From the NCBI GenBank assembly GCA_916700875.1, contig CAKAKS010000031.1, positions 6,402,977-6,466,976 of the forward strand: a DNA stretch of 64,000 bases, in the 5' to 3' direction. The position numbers were made by a program, and so were the translations under genes. The notes under the pieces are model-generated. The model was given only the letters and a program-made list of their open reading frames with translations. It did no database searches and was not told where the DNA came from. The stretch is from Sebastes aleutianus (lineage: Eukaryota; Chordata; Actinopteri; Perciformes; Sebastidae). Shown here piece by piece: positions 9,801 through 19,914 of this stretch; the first letter of the stretch is position 1, and each line of letters opens with the position of its first letter.

Positions 9801-12800
9801 ACAACTTTATGTCAGTTTGCACTGAAATTCATTTTGCATCCAGCTCAGTTTGAGAAAAAGTACACATACATTAGACATACTGTTACCATAGACAGACAGA
9901 CAAGTAAGACCCATCAGACAAAAAACAAAACACATCACAATTATTCATACATAACCCATTACAAAATGGGATATATAGTGTAAATGTGTGTCCAATGGGG
10001 GTCTATTTCTTCTTCCACCTGTGAGAGCCTGCAGCATATGGCTGATATAATGGGAGTTATTGTTTCTATGATTCACCAATGTGCAGAAAGGTTAACTGAT
10101 ATTCCCCCTCCTACAACTGTCTTATTGAGATTAACAGTAAAACATGAATATTCTCACTAACTGATGAGACAATTATCTGCCAAGCAAGATATCAGTCCGC
10201 TTCACATCATTTTTGGTTAATCTGCAAAAAAATGCATTTTAAAAAAACATTTAATGCCAAATATTATTGGCACCAATGGGAAATTAAGGTTATAGATCAT
10301 ATTGGTCACCATGTATGGATATATAGTGTATAGATGTGTGTCCTTCCGGTCTATTTCTTCTTCCACCTGTGAGAGCCTGCAGCATATGGCTGATATAATG
10401 GGAGTTATTGTTTCTATGATTCACCAATGTGCAGAAAGGCAACTGATATTCCCCCTCCTCCTCCCCCTCCTCCTCCAGATTTCTGCGACAGCGATGAGGA
10501 CAGCGACGATGAGAGCAAAGATGGACAAATCAAAGATGGCCCGGACTCCAGCAAGATCTCCACGACCACTAAGGACGGGAAGGATCACGAGGCGAGCCCG
10601 GCTAAGGGCCATCCGTTTAGTAATAATAATAATACCACCACTGACTCTAGCAGCAGAGGAGGAGGCCCCAGGACGGAGAAGAGCCAGGCGGATTCTCGGC
10701 AGAGCCCCGTCACCGTCATCTCCAGCACCACCCGGTCCGGAGAGGACCTGAAGAGCCCGAGCCTGCAGGACCAGCAGCCCAAAACGGACACGGAGTGCAG
10801 CAGCAGGTCAATAAGCAAAGACAGTTTCATGCCTTTGACTGTTCAGACTGACAGCCCGCACATGGGCCACAGCCACATGCCTAATTTTGGATTTGCAACA
10901 GGCCTAACAGGACAACAGTTTTTCAATCACCTCGGGAGCGCGCATCCGTTCCTCTTGCACCCGAGTCAGTTCAACATGGGGGGCGCGTTCTCAAACATGG
11001 CCGCTGGCATGGGGCCCTTATTGGCCGCCGTGTCCTCTGGAGGGGTGAGCACCATGGACACCACGAGCATGGCATCACCTTCGCAAAGCCTGACGGGAGC
11101 GCATGGCCTGCCCTTTCATCTGCAGCAACATGTCTTGGCATCACAGGTAAAACCTGTTTTCTTAAGCCTATAGCCGAATCTCTCCGCCTCCAGAGAGGAG
11201 CACATGTTGTAATGTTCAGCAGCCTGTAAGGCCTCCGAGGCCCTTGTGCCACATTTAATATGCCACTTATTTAAATATCTTTATCGCACATCATGTCCAT
11301 GTTTTTAATCAGAATTGTGTGTGGGAGAGTGTCTGTGCGTGTTTATTTTGTTTTATGGGCTAATATTGAAAAAAAAGTTAGGCAACTATTCTGACTGACT
11401 GATGTATTGATACCACGTTTTATCACATTCCTCCTTACCCTTGGCTATGGGTATCAATATCATTCATTAAGAAAAAACAGATTTGAAAGACAGAGAGCAC
11501 ATTGCAACAGCTAGAGGTGTTGCAATCTTGTTTTTTTATACGAGCTCATTAAGCCTGTATTAAAACGCCTCAGAGAATGCTTTAATAGACAACAAAGTTG
11601 TCTTTTTCCATTTATTGTCAAAGTGTTAGAGTTGTAACTCCTATTGCTTGATTGCAGCATCACACAATAGGATTTTTTTTTTATTATTATTTTATTATTT
11701 GCATTACAAATTCTTGAACCAAAGCAGTTTACACATGCAGGGCGGGCGAAGCTTTGCTGCACAATATTTTTGTTATGACTAGATTTGCTAAAGCCTATGT
11801 GAATGGAGGCACTGAAACACTGACAGACTTGTTGCCCAAATCAGATCAAAGTTTTTGTTGTGCATAAACTAAGTGTCAGACAGCATCATTAGCAGTGTAA
11901 TAATCCTGTTAGCAACATGAAAACAAATGTTGAGGACAGTGAAAGTAAAGCACAAGAACTTTAACTCACTTTAAATCACTATTTTTACGCATTTTACGCA
12001 CGATTTTAATCCAAAAACATGCAGATGCAACATTCTAGTAAAAAAGTTTCTTACTTTTCCCTTCGATTTGTTTATTCTAGGCCTACACTGTTAAGAATTT
12101 CCCAGTAAAATAACAGTAAAGAACTGGCACCAGGGGTTGCCTTTATGTTACTGTAAAATGAACATTATTATACTGTCTGTGTATACTATACATTATTTTT
12201 TTGCCTAGATGAATAGACTTAGCAGGTTACAGACATAGGAATAGTCAAACTAAATACAATTAAAGGCACTTGTTAGGAAAAAGGCTATAATAGACTTGTT
12301 GACACTTTTCCCAAAATGTCTGTCTATAGCTGGCTACAAGCACAGAATGCAAACTATAACAAAATGTGTGAATAAATCACTGATTTTCCAATCATGTACA
12401 AGCCTCACATGCAGATCAGGTCCCAGAATTAAAAAAAATACTGCATGAAACTATTACTGATGATACTTTAGACAGTTGATCAGCAGTAAAGTGCTGTTTT
12501 TTTAAGAATGCATTATAGTTCAGTTAAAAAACGGCCTATGAGCGTAATTTAACAGGTTTTCTTTTGTATTAACAGTAAAGCACTATTTTTTTAGCAATAA
12601 CAGGTTAATACTGTTGAAATCCTGCTGTAAATTAACAGCAATTGTTTACAGTGTATGTTTTTATTTTGGGCACATTTTTGTGCTATTATATAGTACACAG
12701 AAGTGTTGAAGACAGTGAAAGTAAAGCACAAGAACTTTATCTCCCTTTAAAATCACTATTTTTACGCATTTTACGCACGATTTTAATACGAAACGAGAGT

Positions 12801-13795
12801 TAACGTTATATTTACTGCAGTCTTTTTGTTTTGAGGCTATGCCATGTGACAGATGCAGCTTACATACTGTATATGGAAACACTCTAGGTCATCATTAAAC
12901 ACACAAAGATTACTTATACATTTAGTTGTTATTCTCAGCATTAGTTAATTCATGTTTCCTGACAAACCAAGCAGGTGTTGTGACGGTGTTGGTCATATAG
13001 TCGCAATCATTTCTAGCAATAAAAATATCATGCAGAGAGAGTAAAAAAAAAGTTGAAAAGATGGATATTTAGCTAGATGTGATAGTTTCCATTTCATTGT
13101 GAGATGCAACAGGCTAGTAAAAAAAAGTTTCATACTTTTTCCCTTTCGATTTGTTTATTCTAGGCCTATGTGTCTTTAGAGTCAGAATCAGAATCAGAAC
13201 CAATCGTGTGTATTGCCAGGTGTAAGAGGTATACACATAAGAATTTGCAGCAATTATTTTGTTTGGGCACATTTTGTGCTCTTATAGTACACAGTTAAGT
13301 GTTTGCATTAGCTGTGCGTTATGGCTCACACACTCTTCTCCCTTTTCTCCGCAGGGCCTCGCCATGTCTCCGTTTGGTGGTCTGTTCCCGTATCCGTACA
13401 CCTACATGGCAGCAGCCGCAGCAGCCTCCTCTGCAGCGGCCGCCTCCTCCGCGGTGCACCGGCATCCCTTCCTGAACGCGGTGCGACCCAGACTCCGGTA
13501 CAGCCCGTACTCGCTCCCCATGACGGTACCGGACAGCACGCTGCTCACCACCGCCTCCATGCCCTCCTCCATGGCCGGAGCAGAGCTGAAAGGAGACGGC
13601 ATGGTCCCGTCCAGTCCGTTGTCTGGTGGCGTCACCCTGGACTCCACATCGGAGGTGACCAGCCACTCGTCCTCCGTCTCAATGTCCCCAAAAACTTGCA
13701 CGGAGAAAGACGCGTCCAACGAGCTGCAGAGCATCCAGCGCCTGGTCAGCGGACTGGACTCCCATCAGGACCGGCCACGGAGCGGGTCCCCATAG
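4150..13795 (+). CDS. tbx3: T-box transcription factor Tbx3 (7 coding exons, 716 aa)
   Basis: Nuclear T-box factor, by family knowledge mainly a transcriptional repressor in heart conduction system, limb/fin, retina and hypothalamus. Exons: 4150-4541, 5586-5853, 6327-6473, 7476-7552, 8099-8256, 10479-11146, 13355-13795; all introns are GT-AG and the total of 2151 bases closes in frame. The N-terminus MNFLMRDPVIQGSSMAYHPF matches TBX3, not TBX2. The T-box runs about residues 104-287 (ELWELFHKRGTEM to NPFAKGFRD) and is followed by a basic GRREKRKQL nuclear signal. An acidic DSDEDSDDESKD block opens exon 6. The C-terminus has the TBX2/3 repression region (GLAMSPFGGLFPYPYTYM, an alanine run, LQSIQRLVSGL). 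Length is close to human TBX3 (about 720). The start at 4150 is chosen because no upstream in-frame ATG exists and it matches the family start. Probably the tbx3a paralogue; the a/b choice is inferred from linkage to tbx5a. Confidence 0.96.
4542..5585 (+). other. tbx3: tbx3 intron 1
   Basis: AT-rich intron of 1044 bases. It contains a GAA run (agaagaagaagaagaag near 5302) and no recognised gene or transposon. The acceptor is ttcatcacag at 5576-5585. Confidence 0.85.
5586..5853 (+). CDS. tbx3: tbx3 coding exon 2 (T-box)
   Basis: 268 bases, the size expected for this T-box exon in the Tbx2/3 group. It encodes residues 131-220, RMFPPFKVRCTGLDKKAKY through [20 protein letters not shown] to LKLTNNISDKHGF. 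The LDKKAKYILLMDI and [20 protein letters not shown] signatures are Tbx2/3-type and not Tbx4/5-type. The donor is ttt|gtaagt, phase 0. Confidence 0.96.
5854..6326 (+). other. tbx3: tbx3 intron 2
   Basis: Short AT-rich intron of 473 bases. Mammalian TBX3 has a small alternative exon (2a) in this intron that lengthens the T-box. Here no acceptor-ORF-donor set of suitable phase and size is visible; the best acceptors (near 5911 and 5958) lead to an early stop or lack a good donor. Confidence 0.7.
6327..6473 (+). CDS. tbx3: tbx3 coding exon 3 (T-box)
   Basis: 147 bases, phase 0 at both ends, residues 221-269: [20 protein letters not shown] through FPETDFIAVTAYQNDK. The acceptor is gtgttgcag and the donor aag|gtaagc. 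ILKLPYSTFRTYVFPETDF is characteristic of Tbx2/3, where Tbx5 has [11 protein letters not shown]. Confidence 0.96.
6474..7475 (+). other. tbx3: tbx3 intron 3 with GGT, GT and poly-G runs
   Basis: Holds a (GGT)n run at about 6664-6702, a (TG)n run at about 6858-6893 and a poly-G run near 6921-6934, all within 280 bases. The rest is AT-rich without recognised elements. The G-rich runs on the sense strand could fold in the pre-mRNA as G-quadruplexes; this is inference. Confidence 0.8.
7476..7552 (+). CDS. tbx3: tbx3 coding exon 4 (end of T-box)
   Basis: 77 bases coding residues 270-294: [20 protein letters not shown] and then the basic GRREK. Closes the T-box and begins the nuclear localisation segment. 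The acceptor is atttcag and the donor ag|gtaaga. Confidence 0.96.
7553..8098 (+). other. tbx3: tbx3 intron 4
   Basis: Intron of 546 bases with no recognised repeat apart from a poly-A run at 7577-7591. It is repeat-poor around 7620-7740 and may hold regulatory sequence, but nothing specific can be supported. The acceptor is tgtgcacag. Confidence 0.75.
8099..8256 (+). CDS. tbx3: tbx3 coding exon 5
   Basis: 158 bases, residues 295-347: RKQLALQSMRSYEEQQKKEN, then a Ser/Asp-rich stretch and QASFKCFGQASSPAVSTAGP. This last motif matches TBX3 (FNCFAQASSPAAST in human) and supports tbx3 over tbx2. The donor is aaag|gtaaga, phase 1. Confidence 0.95.
9791..9968 (-). mobile_element. LINE 3' end inserted in the intron 5 array
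   Basis: This sequence interrupts linker a of the fifth unit between tggtcaccat and ggatatatagtg. It begins with acgatacgatacaacttta, the reverse complement of a LINE 3' tail (a TATCG microsatellite after an AATAAAG-like end). It matches 37541-37728 almost base for base, with a 1-base and a 5-base indel and a few substitutions. Only one unit carries it, so it arrived after the array formed. It is a non-coding fragment of about 178 bases. Confidence 0.85.
10452..10478 (+). promoter_or_regulatory. tbx3: Expanded C/T-rich splice acceptor of tbx3 exon 6
   Basis: The polypyrimidine tract is a CTC/CCT-type run ending in ctcctccag. The other copies of linker a in the array contain only ccccctcc followed by tacaa or aacaa, with no AG, so they cannot act as acceptors. 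The functional acceptor therefore appears to be one array unit whose C/T run is longer and ends in CAG. Confidence 0.7.
10479..11146 (+). CDS. tbx3: tbx3 coding exon 6
   Basis: 668 bases, residues 348-570. Begins with the acidic FCDSDEDSDDESKDGQIKDG, followed by Ser/Thr/Asn-rich low-complexity sequence including a short NNNN run (10620-10633). Then SFMPLTVQTDSPHMGHSHMP, GLTGQQFFNHLGSAHPFLLH, PSQFNMGGAFSNMAAGMGPL and LPFHLQQHVLASQ, all recognisable in TBX3. The donor is cacag|gtaaaa, phase 0. Confidence 0.95.
11926..13310 (+). repeat. Broken local duplications around the intron 6 MITE
   Basis: The segment from gaggacagtgaaagtaaagc to acgcacgattttaat occurs at about 11932-12010 and again at about 12709-12788. 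A second block (gatgcaaca..ctagtaaaa...tttattctaggccta) occurs at about 12023-12085 and 13104-13167. A third block (gggcacattt..tgtgct) occurs at about 12668 and 13264. Read together these are two partial copies of one ancestral segment, one copy split by the MITE. Confidence 0.75.
12086..12653 (+). mobile_element. MITE-like element, family copy in tbx3 intron 6
   Basis: Ends are inverted: cactgttaagaa at the left and ttgtttacagtg at the right. The element is rich in aacagtaaa and ctgtaaatt motifs and has no coding capacity. A longer copy lies in inverse orientation at 42859-43573 in tbx5a intron 3, where the ends are cactgtaaacaa and ttcttaacagtg. Both copies are flanked by a matching dinucleotide (TA here, CA there), a possible very short target duplication. 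The superfamily is not assigned. Confidence 0.75.
13355..13795 (+). CDS. tbx3: tbx3 coding exon 7 (repression domain, stop)
   Basis: 441 bases including TAG at 13793-13795, residues 571-716. Opens with GLAMSPFGGLFPYPYTYM, followed by alanine/serine runs and VHRHPFLNAVRPRLRYSPYS. Ends with ELQSIQRLVSGL and a short basic/Ser-Pro tail (RPRSGSP), as in TBX3. The alanine-rich segment lies in the TBX2/3 repression region. Confidence 0.96.
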   Translation, partial: GLAMSPFGGLFPYPYTYMAAAAAASSAAAASSAVHRHPFLNAVRPRLRYSPYSLPMTVPDSTLLTTASMPSSMAGAELKGDGMVPSSPLSGGVTLDSTSEVTSHSSSVSMSPKTCTEKDASNELQSIQRLVSGLDSHQDRPRSGSP

Positions 13796-15205
13796 GTTGT
13801 TGCTTTTTTTTTTTTTTTTTTTTTTTACACACCACCTGCTTCTCGTTTCGTTGTTGTCATGAAAAAGTGAAAAGTGTTGACGGTGATGAAGACATTAACA
13901 GTATATAGGAGGACACCCCCTCGTAGATTCATGCAGGTTTTTAAAGAGAAAACTAAAAAAACTCAAAAAAAAAAAAAAAACTCTTTTAGTTTCTGAAATG
14001 CACTTTGGTTAATACACACCATGATATGTATATTTTTTCTTCTTTTTGTTTTGTTAAATTAAACAACACTTTTTAATCCTGTCATTTGAATACCGTACAA
14101 GTATTGAAACTGAAAAGTTGGCATGGGTGTGTGACTTACAGATTTTTTTAGGAGAAGTTGCTGCTGTGTCCTGTCTCCTGACTTTATTGTACACGAGGAG
14201 AAATGTGTTTTAATATGCACTCTGAATCGATTTGACTTATTTTGAATTCACTACCGTTTAACCTACCTTATAATAAAGACTGCTGTATTTTGTTGTACAC
14301 TATTAATTGGCCAAATGTTGCATGCCCCCTAAAAACCTAAAAAGTTATTTTAACACTAAAAATGTAAACGAAAAAAAAATTCAGTTTGGAATATAATTAA
14401 AACACTCCCTTTGCTTATGTTTATTCTTAATTAGATTATTAATTTTTTAACACAAATTAGTTTTTTCTTCATACCTTTTTGAAATCAGAACAGGCCTATT
14501 GACATGAATGGCATGCGTAATTTAGCCCAAATGTCCAACAGGCAAAGGGAAGCAGAAATTGAAATATAAAAAAAACAAAAGGTAGTATTGATTAAAGGTG
14601 TACATAGGGATATATAAAATATTTATGTAATTATTTCATATTGTTATTGCGTGTAAATACAACGGAGTAGTTTGTTTCTAGGGATCTGTTCTTAATTTAT
14701 TGTCGATATTACCTGTGTAAAGATAGTTTGTGGGCTATTATCCTTTTGTTGCCATCTGCATTTATACCCCTCTTAAAATATGGACTTTATTCCTCCCCAA
14801 ATATCCACTGAGCTAGTTATTCACACTCATGTGCCATTATTGTATTTTCATTTTGTCGTCCCCGTGTGTGAAGTGCTACTGTTTTAAAAAAAAACGAATG
14901 AAAAAGCGACAACGCACTGCACCAATGGCTTGGGAAGAAATATATATATTCTTTTTTTTTTTTCCTGAGAAGAGCAAAAAGAAGTGTCGTTGAAGTGTGA
15001 CAAAAGTGGACTATTTTTTTTTCTGTTATTAAAAATACTTTGCGAACCTGATCGTACAAGTGCCGCATAATCGAAAATATGAAGGTTTCTTTTTTTGTGT
15101 TTCTCAATGGGTTATGTTGTATTATTGGAGTTATGTCTAGTTTACAACATCGACATCGTGTTCTTGAAAGTTTCAATAAAATATTGAAATTCCAATTTCT
15201 TATAG
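13796..15205 (+). other. tbx3: tbx3 3' UTR (probable)
   Basis: AT-rich non-coding sequence after the tbx3 stop, starting with a long poly-T run at about 13806-13826. AATAAA at 14272-14277 could give a short form. AATAAA at 15175-15180 is followed within 30 bases by a GT-rich stretch (tagtgtgtgtccc), which makes it the better candidate for the main poly(A) site. The end is therefore inferred at about 15200. Confidence 0.6.
15175..15205 (+). terminator. tbx3: Probable distal poly(A) signal of tbx3
   Basis: AATAAA at 15175-15180 with a downstream GT-rich element. Distance from the stop codon is about 1.4 kb, plausible for a Tbx3 transcript. An alternative proximal signal lies at 14272. Confidence 0.5.
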
Positions 15206-17155
15206 TGTGTGTCCCTCGCTTTGACCCATTAAGATGAAAATTACATTTATACATTTAAATCAGCTGATTTAAGGCTGGCATTGAACGAGACATCCTTATA
15301 TTTTGTGAAAAAAATATATATAAAAATGTTGCCACCATGTTCCTACTCGTTTTTTGGTTTTGGGAGGTGAGGTGAAGTCTCTCTGGCCGCTCAGTAAACT
15401 CATGTGGAGATATCCGTCAAGTCTGTGTTCAAAGAGTCCAATTAAGATAACTGAAGGCGAAGCAAAGACCTTCTCAACTCTACAGATCATACCTGGGATT
15501 CCTACCTGGACAAGGGGCCAAGCACTGTCATTGTTTTTTATTGGCGTCAATTGCAGGGCATTTAAGATACAGTTAATACTTTTTTTATTGTGATAATGGA
15601 AAAGAAAAAAGTCTTGAAATGTATTTGGAATTTATTTCTAAAAATAAATTACACTCAGGAAAGAAATCTGGCTTAAGTTGAGCTGTTTGGTGGTTTATCA
15701 CATGGACCAAATAGTAATTTGAGGTCACCCAAAAACGATATAGCTCCCCTCAATCCCTGCATGTATATATGCGGTTTTAAAAGTTTTGTTTAGTGACACA
15801 AATGAAGTTGACATTTGTGATGGTGCTGCTGAGGATGTGTGCGTGAAAGAGACTATGAAATCCACTGATTAGCCTCCTCTATTGCACCTCGAGTCAGGAG
15901 TTTATCAACACAGTATCTTTATTTGTATATTGTCTGGTTAATGTGTAGCTCACCTGGCGCTGGTGAATAGGTGTAAACATGACACAAGCTGTCTCAATTG
16001 GCCTGTCTTATTGCTCACCTGGCGCCCTTCGACGAGCATATCTTCCATTTTATTGCACGGAAGGCGACAATGCGTCTGTAATCAAACCAAGACACGACGC
16101 CCCCAAGCGGCTACACACGCAACAAGGACTGCTCTATTTAACCGCACAGCAGAACAAAACCAACAGGGACAAATCCTGGGTGAGATCTCACTGATCGAGA
16201 CTGTCCAAGCTGCTCATATATACAGCTACTGGAAATTATTTTTTAATATTTAAATGAATCGGTTCCATACAACTTGAGTCTCAAAACATATTTAAATTAA
16301 AAAATGAGTGTGGTTGGTTCATATCCCTGCATGTGCCTGATCCGCACAGATATCTTTATTATAAGAAAAGTTATGACCCTGAAATTAAATTTGAAAGAAG
16401 AGACAAAAGAAGAAACTCATTCAGTCATTAAAAACTAAATGTAGGCTAGTGTGTGCCAAACATGTGCATTTAATGTCTTTTAGTTATAATACCATTTATG
16501 TTTCAATATATAGGTTATTGTTAAGATATTTATAATAAAATAGGCTAAGAGAAGAGTGAACCTGAAAGCCTATATATGGTTTGATCTCTTTTAGTTAACA
16601 CATAATACCAGTTATGTTTCAATATATAGGCTACTAGTTATTGTTAAGATATTTATAATAAAATAGGCTCAGAAAAGAGTGAACCTGAAAGCCTATACAT
16701 GGTTTGATCTGCGCACCTTCACGGTGTTTATGTGGCCTCTCCTTGTTGCATGGCACTTATTTTGTTGAATATTTGCTGCTTCTCAGTGTTGACCTTGTTC
16801 CTTCTCCAGATGTGTCCAACTAAATATTAAAGTTTTTAAATTTCAGCGTCCAAAGTCTCGGTTCATGGCCAGTTTTGTCTGCTTGGTGATGGAAGAAAGC
16901 GTCTCCTGCGTTGGTGATGTGTTAATGTCGGACTGACCGGCCTGTCTAACAGGTTGCTTTCACTCACACATACTGGATATGTGACGGGTCAGTTGCGCCA
17001 TCTAGTGGCAGGACATTATTTAATTATTATGACTGGAAACAACTGTTACTGCCACCGTTTCTCCTATAAACTCCACTGTCCTGAAATGTGACTGCAGGGT
17101 CAGTTATTGGCTGACGATTTCTTAACGGATTATTACATTTATTTATTCTGAAAAT
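15206..17155. other. tbx3-tbx5a spacer, part 1
   Basis: No gene. Mostly AT-rich unique-looking sequence with one short tandem duplication (16477-16710). Frames near 15354-15593 and 15963-16253 are short, lack family resemblance and lie in sequence of ordinary base composition; I do not regard them as coding. Confidence 0.6.
16477..16710 (+). repeat. Two-copy tandem repeat, about 111 bp period
   Basis: Copy 1 starts cttttagttataatacc at 16477 and copy 2 starts cttttagttaac at 16588. Shared core: atgtttcaatatatagg, ttaagatatttataataaaa, gtgaacctgaaagcctata. Copies are highly similar with small indels. Confidence 0.9.
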
Positions 17156-17159
17156 GTGT

Positions 17160-17580
17160 ACATTTTTGGATCAAGATGGCACCATGGGTGTTTAGAACTA
17201 ATCCTCACCTTTGCTCTTTTTCTTCCTTCTCATGCATATCCTGTTTACCCCTCTGTATATATATATATATTTTACTTCTTATTATGCATATACATTCACA
17301 TTCAGTTTATCTATTTGAAATACCGTCTACCACAAATTTACATGACCTATTATATATTTTATCTATGTTTATATTTTTAGCTCTATATTTTAACTTGCAC
17401 TATTTTATGTCTTAGATTCTCATTTTGTTTTTACTTGTGTGATTTTAATTTTTTTATATATATTGAATAAGCATAGTTAAAGGGACCCTGAGAGCCAAGG
17501 TTTTTCACTGCAAACGACTGCTTTGTTGTAATTGCTGTGCACATGATGATAATAAAGAAACTTAAAATTGAAAATAAACT
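17160..17580 (+). mobile_element. Interspersed retroelement fragment, + orientation
   Basis: Begins ttttggatcaagatggcacc and ends gatgataataaagaaactta. The ending resembles the 3' terminus of a fish non-LTR element (agggaccctgagagcc, then a tgcacatgat...aataaag tail). It has no intact frame. The family assignment is from recalled resemblance only. Confidence 0.45.
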
Positions 17581-19914
17581 CTACTGATTTATAAATACAT
17601 ATTTTGAAGTTGTTGTGTGTAAATAAAGGGCATTTGTCCCATCACCTAAATACTTTGTCCATATGCAGCATCACTGCTTCTCCAAAAAAGATTCAGTGTT
17701 TTATATGAAAATAGGAAATATGCATTATATCTATGGTTAATTCTATAAAATAAACACCATTAATCACAATGAAAAGAAAAAATGTGGCACTTAAAAAAAG
17801 GCAAAAAAAACTACTGAATCAAATGTTTAGGAATGTTAAAGTTTGATTTAAATACCTAAATCAAACTTTAATATTGCTTACACATTTTTTAACACGGAGA
17901 CAACCTGTACTGAATTTACCCAGCCATAGACAATAACCCTGATTATGTTATCCACTCTAATATCGGCCTTGATGGCAGTTACAGTAGGCTGTGTTGGTAG
18001 AGAACGGACTGCATGGCACTCTTACAGAAGTAGAAGTGTCCATCACCAATGATCTATTTTTAAATATCTTGTGTCCAAATAGAAACTTTAACTGAGTGAA
18101 GCGGACATATGTGTTGTGGTAAAATGTGTATCTTGTTAATGCAGATGTTTTCTGCATTATCACGTTGCATTCCAAGAATGTGTTTCAACATGATCTCTGA
18201 TTTAAGATGCTGCTGAGTGGATCATAAATTATATACAGGGTCGTATAGGTGTGTCTGTATATGTTGGAATGGGAGATGTCTCTTTGCTTTTTATAAGCTA
18301 TGTTAAACATATTTTAAGGTTGTAGATGAGCGTATTGATTCGTTTTTTTTGTCATGTAGCAAATCTGATATCAGATCTCTTTATTGCGTCTCAGGTTTTT
18401 ACAATGAAGAGTAGGTCAAGCACATTTTCCTGTGTGGTTGGCAGTCCAGTTTCTGGGCTTTAAAAAGACAAAAATTGTCCAATCACTGCGTATGAAAACA
18501 CTCTCAGATCAAAACCCTTGAAACTACCTCAAGAAAAAAGTCTGACTTGCCTTTGAAATAACATAAATGTATTGAGGTTTTATATTTACAGTGACTTTCA
18601 CCAGCCACATACAATTATTGTAATTTGTAAATTCATAGCAGTTGAAGAGTGAGTGAATCCGTTACTGACATAATAAAAGAAACAGTGCAGTGAACAATGA
18701 CAGCTTAGCTTTTATATCTTTCCATTGATGAATGGCAATTACAGTATTACGTTTTTTTTATTGTATGAATGAAATACTCTGCAGGTGTGTCAGTCATCTG
18801 TTAAGAGCCCCAGCAGTCTGTTAACAATGTATTGTACTCAACATAATCCTTGCTGGCCAGCAAGCAAAGGCTTGTTTGTGATATTACTGGTAGAATATTT
18901 ATACTTTACACACACAGGGAAATAAACCCTTGCGTGTGCATTTATTGTGCTCATGGTTGTAAGAATGAAAGCACACTTATTTGAATTATGAAAAATGGCC
19001 AACAGAATTTGACCTGATCCCATTCACCTGAATATTTTTATTGGCCCCATTGGGCTTTTTCTGAGATGATTAAAATGGTGTACAATAAACAGCCCAGGAT
19101 GCACGTTGATGCAAATCCACAAAGAGATTTGTGGCACAACACCAAACTGTGTTACTGCAGCGTGCAGCACAAACCTTTCCGTATTTACTTTAAATGATCA
19201 AATTTTGTGTTCTGTATCTTACAACCATTGAATTAACTTTCATACACTTGGGTTATTTGTCTACATTAATATTTTGAAATAAAAACAATGCTATTTTCTG
19301 TCTCCAGCTTTGTGTGGTGGCTAAGAAACACTGTCCAGCAATCACATGCCATGCTACAGAAAAAAAAGAAAAGATGTCCAGCAATGTGATTATGAACAAG
19401 AATCTTGCAGATGATGATGACCAAAAGAGTAAGAGGAAGAAAGACACAGTTTTCCTTTATATGCCATAAACGCATTTTCTATTTCAGTGTGCTTTGTCTG
19501 TTGGTTGAAGGTTATGTGAATTACTTTCATTGCCATGGCAGCTCGCTCTTACATGAAGCGACAGCGCACTCTAGTGGCCAAAGAATATTACTACAGAAAA
19601 AAGAATCTGTAAATGCAAGGTAGTGTCTCAATGTGTAACTGATAAACGCTTAGTTTAACTTAAGAGTTGATGTTTTAATAACAGTAAAATGAATTTACTA
19701 GATCAAACTCACTAATAACTAAGGTGTGCATGCATGCCAATCTCAATATATTCTATATTGAACAGCAAAGGTATTCTTGTTATGGCAAATCTGTATGCAA
19801 ATATACAAACCTATTTACTAACATAAAATAAAGTTAACATTTAAGTTATTGTTTTTTATTGTAATCAGAATTAGCAGTTCTGTCATATTAATATTGTTGT
19901 AAATATTACAATTA
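17581..19914. other. tbx3-tbx5a spacer, part 2
   Basis: AT-rich, no recognised gene or transposon. A perfect short palindrome occurs at about 17837-17873, where a tttgatttaaa-type arm and its complement surround aataccta. Confidence 0.5.

Larger units (their letters stand above)
8325..10478 (+). repeat. Tandem array filling tbx3 intron 5
   Basis: Six units share a core of about 200 bases that starts gagattaacagtaaaacat (core starts near 8414, 8753, 9038, 9323, 9606, 10127). Each core is followed by one of two linkers. Linker b (tgtggcaagaatttt...atgccaagccca) occurs at about 8325, 8955 and 9236. Linker a (ccttcgggtctatttctt...tgatattccccctcc) occurs at about 8620, 9478, 9990 and 10341. The last linker a runs directly into the exon 6 acceptor, and the first linker b follows exon 5 by about 70 bases. 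Unit spacing is 285-340 bases, except for the unit enlarged by a LINE insertion. The array does not code. Confidence 0.92.
11147..13354 (+). other. tbx3: tbx3 intron 6
   Basis: 2.2 kb, AT-rich. It contains a MITE-like element at 12086-12653 and local duplications flanking it (listed separately). The part 11147-11900 shows no recognised element. The acceptor is ctccgcag at 13347-13354. Confidence 0.85.

Noticed and set aside
8325..10478. CRISPR-like array
   Set aside because: Units are about 285-340 bases without short identical repeats and unique spacers, and the setting is a vertebrate intron; it is a tandem duplication.
17837..17873. Short palindrome as an RNA gene or terminator
   Set aside because: AT-only arms in an AT-rich spacer; chance is likely and no RNA family is recognised.
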